Source: Sandaracinaceae bacterium
GTDB taxonomy: Bacteria > Myxococcota_A > Polyangia > Polyangiales > Sandaracinaceae
NCBI GenBank assembly: GCA_040218145.1
Contig: JAVJQK010000108.1
Coordinates: 62,001-126,000, forward strand
DNA length: 64,000 bases
Direction: 5' to 3'
A model generated the notes under the pieces. It made no database searches. It saw only the letters and a program-made list of their open reading frames with translations, and had not been told where the DNA came from. Made by a program: the position numbers and the translations under genes. Each line of letters begins with the position of its first letter. The stretch's first letter is position 1. Below are positions 1 to 7,594 of this stretch, piece after piece.

Positions 1-152
1 TTGGCCGTGTCGAAGTCGTCGCAGTCGGCGTTCTCGAACCCGCTCGAGCCCGCGTCACCGGGCCCCGCGTCGCCGTCCGCCGGCGCGCCGTCATCACAAG
101 CCGCGAGCCCGAAGGCCAGGGCCACCATCAGAATCCAAGTCGTCTTCCTCAT
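1..152 (-). CDS. Partial lipoprotein (N-terminus only)
   Basis: Only the first ~50 residues are present; the gene runs off the left edge. The start ATG is followed by a basic n-region (MRKTTW), a hydrophobic core and a lipobox ending L-A-A-C. An Asp/Gly/Ala-rich tail follows, as in the other lipoproteins of this window. It is therefore expected to be an exported, lipid-anchored envelope protein of unknown function. It is divergent from the PNGase-like gene, and the 82 bp between them must hold both promoters. Confidence 0.75.
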   Translation of the reverse strand, partial: MRKTTWILMVALAFGLAACDDGAPADGDAGPGDAGSSGFENADCDDFDTA

Positions 153-234
153 CGCCGCTCCTCGCTCGCTGGGGTGAGCGCGCCAAAGATAGCGGCGCGG
201 GCGCGGTTGGACCAATAGGGGTAGCTTCTCTCCG

Positions 235-1899
235 ATGCGTTTCTTCTCCGCCTGCCTCCTGGGCCTCGCGCTCATCGCCTGCGACGGCGCCTCCGAGCCG
301 GACGACGCCGGGCCCCTCGACGCCGCCTCGCCCGACGCCGGCCCCGCCGACACCGGCCTCGCCGACGCCGGCCCCCCGCCGCTCCCGGATGTCTGCGAAG
401 AGCTCGGGCTCGCCAAGCGCCCCTTCGATCCGAGCGGCGACGGGACCACCTGGGAGGGCGTCGCGGGCGACTTCACCGTCCAGACCCTCGACGGCCCGTG
501 GACCCTGAGCGAAGAGTGGAGCGGCTGCGACAGCTACGTCTTCATCAACTACGCCTCGAACGACTACGGCAACGGCCTCTGGGCCTCGGCCCCGGACGAG
601 CTCTTCGCGCTCGGCCCGCGCAACGTCCACTACTTCTTCGCCTCGTACGACCCCGAGGCAGATCGCGCGCGCGCCCGTGTGATCGAGATGCGCGACTCCA
701 TCGAGCTCGGCTTCGACCTCGCGGAGCTGGACGAGGAGGAGCGCCGCTTCTGGCGCAGCCGCTTCCACTACGTCACCGAGTCCGTCCAGAGCACCCCCGG
801 CTCCGTGGGCGCCCTGGTCAGCGCCAGCCCGGTCATCCTCTTCAGCTTCGCGATCACCCGTCAGCAGCGCTTCGACCCCGTCGGGCTCCTCTCGCAGATC
901 GGCCGCGGCGGCTTCTCCCCCGCCGTGCGCATGGCCCGCTTCGTCTCGCCCTTCTACGACTACCTGCACGACCTCGACGCGCGCCTCGAGGCGGACACCG
1001 ACGCCACCGTCGTCCCGGTCCTCGACGAGGCCGATGTGACCGATCGCATCCTCGACCGCCCCATCAGCCTGCCCGACGCGGCGACCATGGCGGGCTTCGA
1101 CGAGCTCGCGATCGACCTCGAGGTGATCTGCCGGCACGCCAGCCTCGGCGACTGCTCCGAGTGGGATCGCATCGGCAACATCTACCTCTGCGAGGACGCC
1201 GAGTGCGCCACGCGCCACGAGATCGCGCGGTGGATCACCCCCTACTGGCGCAACGGCCGCCGCCGCTGGGTCATGGACGCCACCCCGTTCCTGGGCCTCA
1301 TGCGCGACGGCGGCGAGCGCACCCTGCGCGTGCAGATGGGACCGCCGTGGGAGCGCGCCACCGCGCGTGACGTGCGCGTGAGCCTGCGCCTCGCGACCCG
1401 CGGCGCGACCGACGCCGCCATCCTCGTCCAGCCCGCCTTCCAGGGCGGCGCGTGGAACGACACCTACAACACGCGCGAGCCCGTCACCTTCACCCCGCCT
1501 CCGGGCACCACCCGCGTGGAGGTCGTCACCATCATCAGCGGCCACGGCCAGGGCGGCGGCACCAACTGCGCCGAGTGGTGCAACCACGAGCACGCCTTCG
1601 CGGCCAACGGCGCGGCCCCGCACACCGTCAGCTTCCCCGGCGAGGCGGGCCGGACCGACGGCTGCGCCGAGCGGACCGGGGAGGGCGTCCCGCCGGGGCA
1701 GGGCGGCAACTGGGCGCCGCTGCGCGCCGGCTGGTGCCCGGGCCTGCCCGTCCCGACCCGCCGCTTCGACATCACCGCCGACGTCGACCTCTCGGCCGAG
1801 AACACCCTGACCTACGAGAGCAGCTTCATGGGCGGCGCGCCTCCCGGCGGCGACGGCGTGACGATCGCGATGAGCTCGTACCTCGTCTTCTACCAGTGA
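235..1899 (+). CDS. PNGase F-like lipoprotein (peptide-N-glycosidase family)
   Basis: 554 aa. A signal peptide ends in the lipobox LIAC (Cys16), followed by an Asp/Ala/Pro-rich linker to about residue 55. Residues ~60-290 form an N-terminal region I do not recognise firmly. Residues ~290-550 closely match the two eight-stranded domains of PNGase F (N-glycanase N and C), which releases N-glycans from asparagine. Recognisable blocks are CSEWDR (Asp311, equivalent of catalytic Asp60), ITPYW, CAEWC (Glu447, equivalent of Glu206) and NWAPLRAGWCPG. The position aligning with PNGase F Glu118 (TETW) reads PPW here, with Pro370 in place of the Glu, so activity is uncertain. A surface-anchored deglycosylase or a glycan-binding derivative would fit a predatory or scavenging lifestyle. 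Confidence 0.85.
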   Translation: MRFFSACLLGLALIACDGASEPDDAGPLDAASPDAGPADTGLADAGPPPLPDVCEELGLAKRPFDPSGDGTTWEGVAGDFTVQTLDGPWTLSEEWSGCDSYVFINYASNDYGNGLWASAPDELFALGPRNVHYFFASYDPEADRARARVIEMRDSIELGFDLAELDEEERRFWRSRFHYVTESVQSTPGSVGALVSASPVILFSFAITRQQRFDPVGLLSQIGRGGFSPAVRMARFVSPFYDYLHDLDARLEADTDATVVPVLDEADVTDRILDRPISLPDAATMAGFDELAIDLEVICRHASLGDCSEWDRIGNIYLCEDAECATRHEIARWITPYWRNGRRRWVMDATPFLGLMRDGGERTLRVQMGPPWERATARDVRVSLRLATRGATDAAILVQPAFQGGAWNDTYNTREPVTFTPPPGTTRVEVVTIISGHGQGGGTNCAEWCNHEHAFAANGAAPHTVSFPGEAGRTDGCAERTGEGVPPGQGGNWAPLRAGWCPGLPVPTRRFDITADVDLSAENTLTYESSFMGGAPPGGDGVTIAMSSYLVFYQ

Positions 1900-1957
1900 C
1901 CCAACGCCTCGAAATCACGGGGCAACTGGCCAGCTCACCAATCCGTCGCGTTTTCTT

Positions 1958-1986
1958 TTGACACCCCCAAACCCCTGCGCTACATC
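1958..1986 (+). promoter_or_regulatory. Candidate sigma70 promoter of tRNA-Asp
   Basis: A perfect TTGACA -35 box, a 17-bp spacer and TACATC as a weak -10 lie 41 bp before the tRNA. The preceding T-rich run (TTTTCTTTT) is unusual for this GC-rich DNA and could act as an UP-like element. Confidence 0.6.
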
Positions 1987-2027
1987 ACCGGTCCCGCGGC
2001 GCTGAGGCGCCCCGGGGCTGAAAATCT

Positions 2028-2101
<74 letters not shown>

Positions 2102-2104
2102 ACC

Positions 2105-2140
2105 GAAAGCCCTCTGCTCACGCAGGGGGCTTTCGCTTTT
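2105..2140 (+). terminator. Rho-independent terminator after tRNA-Asp
   Basis: Stem GAAAGCCC pairs with GGGCTTTC around a short TCTG/CAG inner stem and small loop, followed directly by GCTTTT. It starts 3 nt after the tRNA. Confidence 0.85.
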
Positions 2141-2215
2141 CCGTCCCCCGGCGCGGTCGGAGCCTCGACGCCCCCGCGCCGTGCATCGCGTCGGTTCGGC
2201 TAGATTGCGCCGGTG

Positions 2216-3181
2216 ATGGAGAAGCTCCTCGAGGTATCCGATTTACCCGGGCCGGTCGCTTGGCTGGATGTCCGGGAGGGCGTGGTGCTATCGGTCCTTC
2301 AGGCCGAGCGCGACTACTCTCGGTTGGATGGCCGCTGGGCGTGGCGAACGAGCCCTGGAGTCGCCGGCCTTCACGTCGGCCCGGAGCTCAGCTTCAACGC
2401 GTTGGCGCGGCCGGGATGCGCAATCCGTCGCGCGCGCCTCAACACCGGAGCGTCGCGCGTCGTCGCGGTCCTGGGACCGACCGAATCCGAGCACCCGCTC
2501 GCCGCCATCGTGGTGTGGGATCTCGCCGGAAGAGAGGTCGCCCGACGGGAGTTCGACCGCACCCATGGATGGGACGCCGCGTGGTTTGGCGACCAGCTCG
2601 TCCTCGGGGTTCATGACGGCGCGTGGACCGAGGCGCACGGCGCAAAGGTGGAGATCTGGAACGCCGACCTCGACCGACCTGTCGACCGACTCTTGGTCAA
2701 CGACGCGGGCTTCGACGTAGTAGTCGAGGGAAGCGTCGTCGCGGCGTGTGGGAACGACCTGCATCTGTGGTGGCCCGGCACCGAACGAGCGCCGTTCTCC
2801 CTCCACGAGTCCTCGGCGGCGCCACCCGGTGAGATGGGAAACGGCGTACTCTCCCCCGACGGGAAGCTGGCGGCGGTCGTTCACGACCTCTGGCGCCCCG
2901 GTGAGCCACAGGCGCTCATCATTCGGGTCGACGAGCCGGGCGCGGAGCCGGTGACCATCTCGGATGGGACGGCGCACCAGGTCGCGAATCTCGCGTTCAA
3001 CTCCGACGGATCGCTGATCGCGGCCAGCCTCACCGAGCGTCCCGACGTGCGCGTCTACAGCGCGCGTGACGGCTCGGTCGTTGGTGAGACTCAGATGCCG
3101 AAGCACGGCGCGCTGGCGTGGCTCGACACCGAGACGCTCCTGGTCGGCGGCCCAACGCTGACGGCGTGGCGCGTCCGTTGA
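2216..3181 (+). CDS. Beta-propeller (WD40-like) hypothetical protein
   Basis: 321 aa from the ATG; a GTG directly before it is the alternative start. There is no signal peptide or membrane segment, so it is probably cytoplasmic. The chain consists of repeated short strands with patterns such as VWDLAGREV, LSPDGKLAAVVHD, FNSDGSLIAASL and RVYSARDGSVV. These are typical of WD40/PQQ-like propeller blades, which mostly mediate protein-protein contacts. No catalytic motif is visible. It stands alone downstream of tRNA-Asp and converges on the AbiE-type operon. Function unknown; it may be cargo of the accessory patch. Confidence 0.7.
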   Translation: MEKLLEVSDLPGPVAWLDVREGVVLSVLQAERDYSRLDGRWAWRTSPGVAGLHVGPELSFNALARPGCAIRRARLNTGASRVVAVLGPTESEHPLAAIVVWDLAGREVARREFDRTHGWDAAWFGDQLVLGVHDGAWTEAHGAKVEIWNADLDRPVDRLLVNDAGFDVVVEGSVVAACGNDLHLWWPGTERAPFSLHESSAAPPGEMGNGVLSPDGKLAAVVHDLWRPGEPQALIIRVDEPGAEPVTISDGTAHQVANLAFNSDGSLIAASLTERPDVRVYSARDGSVVGETQMPKHGALAWLDTETLLVGGPTLTAWRVR

Positions 3182-3224
3182 TACAGAGGGCGCGCCCAAG
3201 CTCGAATCCGAAGCACTTCCGTGC

Positions 3225-4007
3225 TCACACAGGTCCCCGAAACTCGAGCCCCGCGTAGAAGGCGCGCACCAACCCTTCGCCGGCGTTGGGGAACGGGGCC
3301 TGGCGATCCAGCTCGCCGCGCACGATGGGACTGTCCATGAACACCTCGACCAGGCGACGGTAGGCGGGCGAGAGAAACGAGTGCATGTCCGCCCCCAGGG
3401 CGCACGCGCCCTTGAGATCTTCGTCGTATACCGTCGACTGCGGGGGATCCCAGCGTCGTTCGTCGTCCTCGCCGAGGTAGCGGAGCATCACTCGACCCAC
3501 GTCTGCGGCGTCCTTCTCGCGGATGGTCGGTTTGTCCACGTACGCGATCATCTTCAGGAGCATCAGCACGGGCAGCGGTGGCGTCGGCGCGGTGGTCATC
3601 CGAGACTCGTCGCCCTCGCAGATGACCGCGACGTCCTCTGCCTTCGCGAGCGCCACGTCGAGCCCTCGAAGGTCGATGACCAGGCCCCTCGCGAGCTGCA
3701 CCTCGGAGGTCGCGCCGGGGTTGGCTCCGGCGGGCACGACATCCGCGCTCAGCCCGAGTTGATAGTGCCTCCAGCGATGTGGCTGTCGACGCACGTCTTC
3801 CCACCCCGCGGGGCGCAGGGCCTCACGGAGGGACGAGAGCTCCTCCGGCTCGACCGCGACCGCGAGGTCGACGTCGTCGGATCGACGCGGCGGAGCGTGT
3901 CCGCGGATGGCGAGCGCGGTCGCGCCGATGACCACGAAGCTCGTGCGCGGCCAGGACTCGCGCATGAAAGCGATCGTGTCGAAGTTCTTCTGCGCGAGGA
4001 CGATCAC
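3225..4007 (-). CDS. AbiEii-like nucleotidyltransferase toxin (type IV TA)
   Basis: 260 aa. The N-terminal half has the polymerase-beta-fold nucleotidyltransferase signature GATALAIRGH, followed by SDDVDLAV, where the acidic pair would bind metal. A motif near residue 160 (DKPTIREKDAADVGRVM) is typical of the AbiEii/AbiGii family. Family members are bacteriostatic toxins that transfer nucleotides and serve in phage abortive infection. The gene overlaps the upstream antitoxin-like gene by 4 bp (ATGA), the usual AbiEi-AbiEii order and coupling. The target is not predictable from sequence. It could instead be a non-toxic housekeeping nucleotidyltransferase, but the partner gene and operator argue against that. 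Confidence 0.82.
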   Translation of the reverse strand: MIVLAQKNFDTIAFMRESWPRTSFVVIGATALAIRGHAPPRRSDDVDLAVAVEPEELSSLREALRPAGWEDVRRQPHRWRHYQLGLSADVVPAGANPGATSEVQLARGLVIDLRGLDVALAKAEDVAVICEGDESRMTTAPTPPLPVLMLLKMIAYVDKPTIREKDAADVGRVMLRYLGEDDERRWDPPQSTVYDEDLKGACALGADMHSFLSPAYRRLVEVFMDSPIVRGELDRQAPFPNAGEGLVRAFYAGLEFRGPV

Positions 4008-5059
4008 AGCCAGCCCTCTGGGACCTCGCGCTCGAGCTCCTCGGCCACCTCACGCACCCGGGGGTCCGGGTGACACATCAGGTCCGTCCACACCATGAGC
4101 GGATGCGGGACGGACGCGGGCCAACCCGCGGGACCCTCGTGCTGCATCGCAGCCCGGAACGGAAGGTGACGCACCCGGATGTTGTACGTGTCGGAGGCGG
4201 CGATCGGGATCCGCGCCGAGACGTCGTCGATCGCAGGGTCGACGCACAGGGTGATCACGGGCCCGCCGCCCAGCCCACCGTCGAGGAGGCGCCCGCTCGT
4301 CGCCTCGACATGTCGGAGCGCCTCCGCGCCGCCCCAGCCCCAGCCCACCGAGCCCTCGTCCCGCGACTGCTGCGACCAGACTCGACCCAGCTCTTCGCGG
4401 ACATGTGAGAGGTTGGAGCCTGATGGACCGGCGCCCCGCAACCGATAGCCCCCCATGTCCAGCTTCGGGCGGAGGGTCGAGCGGTAGCCGTCGAGCCACA
4501 TGCGGCGAGCCTCCTTTCGACCCCTGGGCGTCCAGACCCGTCGTGGGGGGGAGCCGACGACATGGCCCCACGCGTCGAGTCGCTTCTGCATGTCGACGAC
4601 GGGCGTGGTGCTCACTTCGGCCACGGCGGCCGTCTCCCGGATGCTCGCGCTCAGCAGCTCGGGGCTCATCAACCACGCGAGGAGCACTCGGTAGGAGGCC
4701 GCCCCCATGGCCGGGAGCGGGCGAGCCAGCCGCTTGCCCTCGATGTGGGCGAAGTATCGCTCGCCGAGCTCGATGTGCAGGTTGCCTGCCGAGTCGATGA
4801 AGTTGGCCTTCTGCTCCAGCAGCTCGTCCTGGACGCGGCGCGAGAGACGCCGCGCCACGATCAGCTCCTGCTCGCGCGGCCCCGGAGGCTCCTGGACCGA
4901 GCGCGGGACGAGCCGGAACACGTCGCCCGCCGACGTCCTGACCTCCCATACGACGCCGGCTCCTTCGCGGCGCTCGGTCACTTCCGTCACGAACGGGAGG
5001 ACCGAGAGCGCCGCCCGCGCCCGCTGCTGAACCTCTTCTCTGGCTTCCCGTGCTGTCAT
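4004..5059 (-). CDS. AbiEi-like antitoxin / transcriptional autorepressor
   Basis: 351 aa, larger than the ~200-250 aa usual for AbiEi. Residues ~55-130 resemble the AbiEi C-terminal fold (REQELIVARRLSRR then NFIDSAGNLHIEL). Residues ~130-190 look like a winged-helix segment (SASIRETAAVAEVSTTPVVDMQKRLDAWG), so the domain order looks different from the classical protein. The C-terminal ~100 residues include an RHVEATSGRLLDGG block and an LCVDPAI block, also seen in long AbiEi-family antitoxins. In type IV systems this protein blocks toxin activity and represses its own promoter. A perfect palindrome sits 5 bp upstream of this start. It is the first gene of the operon, translationally coupled to the nucleotidyltransferase. 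Confidence 0.75.
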   Translation of the reverse strand: MTAREAREEVQQRARAALSVLPFVTEVTERREGAGVVWEVRTSAGDVFRLVPRSVQEPPGPREQELIVARRLSRRVQDELLEQKANFIDSAGNLHIELGERYFAHIEGKRLARPLPAMGAASYRVLLAWLMSPELLSASIRETAAVAEVSTTPVVDMQKRLDAWGHVVGSPPRRVWTPRGRKEARRMWLDGYRSTLRPKLDMGGYRLRGAGPSGSNLSHVREELGRVWSQQSRDEGSVGWGWGGAEALRHVEATSGRLLDGGLGGGPVITLCVDPAIDDVSARIPIAASDTYNIRVRHLPFRAAMQHEGPAGWPASVPHPLMVWTDLMCHPDPRVREVAEELEREVPEGWL

Positions 5060-5063
5060 TTGA

Positions 5064-5082
5064 TGTTATCTGACAGATAACA
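5064..5082 (-). promoter_or_regulatory. Operator: perfect 19-bp palindrome upstream of the AbiE-type operon
   Basis: TGTTATCTGACAGATAACA: 9-bp arms around a single central base, ending 4 bp before the antitoxin start codon. It is A/T-rich inside GC-rich DNA. Known AbiEi antitoxins autorepress by binding inverted repeats in their promoter, so this is the natural binding site. It probably overlaps the -10/transcription start, which would imply a very short leader. Confidence 0.75.
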
Positions 5083-5221
5083 CTTAACGACAGCGGGTGC
5101 CGCAAGAACGCGGGCCCAGGCGAAATCCTGTGGTGGTCCCACGACGACGACCGACACGGTCGGGTGCTCGCGGCCGAGCTCGACACTTGGGTCCGCACGA
5201 CCAGGGCGAGACGGATCTCGG

Positions 5222-5758
5222 TCAGGAGGTCGGGCCAGCAACCCAGTACGTCTGCTTGTGACCGCGTGCCTCGAGCTCGGCCGCGACCGACTCCGCCTCG
5301 CATCGCGACGAGACACGGCGAACCTCGTACTCGTTGCCGTTGTCGTCGAGCCGACGCACCTGCCAGTCCGCTGGACCGTCTCGCCCCGGATCGGGTTCCC
5401 ACCAGCTCCAGTCTTCTCGCGAGAGCCCCAGGTGAGAGAGCAGGTGATACAGGATGTGGCCGCGCTCAGTCTGGTTCGCGTGGAGCTCGACGACCGCGGG
5501 TTGGGCGGGGTCGGTGACCGGCGTCCAGTCGGGGCGCTGATGGAAGATCCAGAGCGCCACCTCCAGGCCGCAGTCGAAGCGCATCAGCCAGGCGTCGAAG
5601 AGACCCAGTCCGTTCGAGTCGAGGTTCGAGCTCTGGGGCTCGCCGAAGCGCGCTTCGAGGAAGGAGCGGCTGTACTCGGCCGAGCCGAGAGGTGGGCTGG
5701 TCCAGCTCACCTCGTCCAGCGGCGACCCCTTCGACGGCCCCATGTTCTCCCTCGTCAT
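5222..5758 (-). CDS. Hypothetical protein, possible immunity-type gene
   Basis: 178 aa from the ATG beginning MTRENMG; an upstream extension in frame is rich in Arg and less protein-like, so I chose the inner start. Soluble, no signal peptide, acidic and aromatic-rich, with WIFHQRPDW and LHANQTERGHILYHLLSHLG as the most structured segments. The family was not recognised. The shape (small, acidic, solitary, next to other small acidic genes and a toxin remnant) is what immunity proteins of polymorphic toxins look like. That assignment is inference only. Confidence 0.6.
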   Translation of the reverse strand: MTRENMGPSKGSPLDEVSWTSPPLGSAEYSRSFLEARFGEPQSSNLDSNGLGLFDAWLMRFDCGLEVALWIFHQRPDWTPVTDPAQPAVVELHANQTERGHILYHLLSHLGLSREDWSWWEPDPGRDGPADWQVRRLDDNGNEYEVRRVSSRCEAESVAAELEARGHKQTYWVAGPTS

Positions 5759-5934
5759 GATCCGGACGTAGGGTCTCGTTCGGTCTGTCGTCAACGGAGC
5801 TGGCACGTCGACGAGACCGTCGCTCGGAGCCGATCTCCGACGCGCGTCACGGATCGTTGCCGGGACCCGGGGCACGCGAGCATTGTCGAGATCGGCAGGG
5901 CGTCCCAGGAGACGAGCCGCTCGACGAGTTCGCG

Positions 5935-6264
5935 TCAATCCCTGAGCGACTCTCGCATTGCCTTCAGATCAGGATAGGCGCCTTGCGTTACCAGGAGGAG
6001 CCCGGCCGTCGGCTCGTCACTCTGCTGCGGTTCTTCCACCCAGACAGCGTATTCGTCAGGGCTCCAAGAGTAGTTCGAGTCTTGGGGGTGGATCGCTCGC
6101 GTGTACCACCGCGCGACGGTCATACCCCAATCTCGTGCATCGGCCGCGCTCTCAGCCTCTATCAACAGTACGCCCGTGGACTCGAAATCGAACTCGGGAT
6201 CGACGCGTACCGCTTTCCATGCATCGGGCCCGTGATAGCCAAAGCTAAACAAGAATGTCCTCAT
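5935..6264 (-). CDS. Small hypothetical protein, possible immunity-type gene
   Basis: 109 aa, start ATG preceded 6 nt upstream by a good GGGAG ribosome-binding site. Soluble and acidic (pI clearly low by composition) with no signal peptide. The sequence begins MRTFLFSFGYHGPDAWKAV and has a middle block (ESAADARDWGMTVARWY) reminiscent of small immunity proteins that pair with C-terminal toxins, but I cannot name a family. It lies in the A/T-richer patch, with a gene-poor stretch directly upstream that may hold debris of a partner toxin. Confidence 0.6.
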   Translation of the reverse strand: MRTFLFSFGYHGPDAWKAVRVDPEFDFESTGVLLIEAESAADARDWGMTVARWYTRAIHPQDSNYSWSPDEYAVWVEEPQQSDEPTAGLLLVTQGAYPDLKAMRESLRD

Positions 6265-6713
6265 TCTTCACTCCCTGAATCGAGGTCTCTGCGCGCGTCC
6301 GGAGGGGCCGAGTCTGTTGTCCCTGAGCCGAATGTTGAAAATGTCCTCCCCCAGGTTCTTGGCTCTGGGAGCCCCAGCGCTTGCGCCTTCCGTCGGAAAA
6401 CTCGAGCCTGTGGGGGGGGACGAACTCGGCAAGAGCTCGTCCGGTCTCCTCAACCTGGCCGTGACATGAGAGACTCCAAGTTCCTGAGCCATGGCGGTTG
6501 CGCTACCAGCAAGTGAGGCTCTCGGAGACCCCGGTTCGGGTCTTGCCCCCCAAGATCACGGCCGCTACCCCCGTGAACGCCTACGTTCGTGGAGAGCCAC
6601 GTGTTCGGGCACGTGCTCGCGCCACATCGCGGTGCGCATCGCGGTAATCGCGATCTTTCGACGGGTACGGCATCGGCTCGCGCCCTTTCGCGCGCCTGAG
6701 ATTCTCGATCAGG
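6265..6713. other. Gene-poor stretch, probable toxin debris
   Basis: No convincing complete gene. On the minus strand short coding-like segments appear in different frames. One of about 50 codons (GYLPRDLIENLRRAKG and on) overlaps the end of the SUKH gene, one reads AFTGVAAVILGGKTRTG, and one ends with a stop 3 bp before the start of the 109-aa gene downstream. A run of eight C near 6415-6422 sits where two frames would join. This looks like a decayed gene, possibly another toxin C-terminus, but I cannot prove it. Confidence 0.35.
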
Positions 6714-7172
6714 TCACGTGGCAAGTACCCCGGGAACAGGGGGCAGGTCCTCGTCGTCTTCATGCAACATCGAGAGGAAGGCATGAAAGCTGTCGGTGAC
6801 TGGGATGAACGGTGAACCCACCTGGTCGTGAAAGAAGAACAGAATGCGACCGCTCTTTGGCTCGATCACGAAGTAGTTCCCTCCAGCATCGACAGCCATG
6901 GGAATGGTTCCCGCCAACGAGCCCTCGTAGGCGTGAGTTTGTGCCCAGATGATGCTGTCGGGGCTGTCACCTCGGCCGCATAGAAACTCCGCTGTGGTCT
7001 CCAGGCCCGCGCCTCGTGGGACGGTGAGGCAGCACTGCACGGGTATGTAGCCGTGCACGGTCTCGAGAAACTCGGAGTACATGTCTGGTAGAGCTACACC
7101 AAGCGATTGTTCCAGTGAGCGGGTTTCTTCTGGCGACAAGGGTTCCCACGTCTCTTCCCATTCGATAGTCAT
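6714..7172 (-). CDS. SMI1/KNR4 (SUKH) family immunity protein
   Basis: 152 aa. The SUKH hallmarks are in order: an N-terminal helix pair with LSPEETRSLEQSLGVALP, then DMYSEFLETVHGY, then IPMAVDAGGNYFVIEPKSG, FFFHDQ and a C-terminal SFHAFLSML. This is the standard SMI1/KNR4 architecture and length. SUKH proteins most often neutralise nuclease toxins delivered by contact-dependent systems. The gene starts 16 bp after the stop of a WHH-nuclease remnant on the same strand, the classical toxin-immunity order. An AGGGAG ribosome-binding site supports this start over an in-frame one 15 codons upstream. The gene is intact although its toxin is broken, so it may be kept for protection against kin. Confidence 0.85.
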   Translation of the reverse strand: MTIEWEETWEPLSPEETRSLEQSLGVALPDMYSEFLETVHGYIPVQCCLTVPRGAGLETTAEFLCGRGDSPDSIIWAQTHAYEGSLAGTIPMAVDAGGNYFVIEPKSGRILFFFHDQVGSPFIPVTDSFHAFLSMLHEDDEDLPPVPGVLAT

Positions 7173-7188
7173 CGCGAACTCCCTTGGC

Positions 7189-7503
7189 CTACCAGTGGGG
7201 ACAGAGCTCCCACCCACCCACGTGATTGACTGCGTTGTGCGGCCTCCCGCGGAACCAGTTGCATGCGTCCAATGTTCTGATGATGGTGCCAGGTGTAGCC
7301 AGGAATCTGGGCGCGCCCACCCCGGATCGCCCGCAGCTGAGCGGGCGTGAACCGACCGCGCTCATCTCTCCTCTGTTGATCATGCCACGTAGGTTGCGAG
7401 TCGCAGCGCGCATCGTGCCTCGATAGCTTCCCGTCAAGGCCGTCTGTCGCCCGAGGTTCGAGTCAACTGCGGCGATGTCGTCGAATATCGGAACGCCGCG
7501 CGA
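7189..7503 (-). pseudogene. Degenerate C-terminal WHH-type nuclease toxin
   Basis: No single frame is intact, but joining frames gives a coherent toxin tip. One frame reads [16 protein letters not shown] and on to NRGEM. A shift at about 7355-7365 leads into RFTPAQLRAIRGGRAQIPG and YTWHHHQNIGRMQLVP. A second shift at 7240-7243 (one extra base) leads into HNAVNHVGG before the stop. The W-H-H-H motif followed by GRMQLV and a distal HNAVxHxGG block are diagnostic of the HNH/Endo VII WHH nuclease domain found at polymorphic toxin C-termini. The delivery portion and any start codon are missing. The SUKH gene follows 16 bp downstream. Confidence 0.75.
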
Positions 7504-7594
7504 TCATACACGGCGCCGCCGGGGTGCCGGTCCCCGTACGCGAGGGTGCGGCCGCGCGACGACGAGTCGTGACGGGCGCGGTCCGCGCGAGCGC

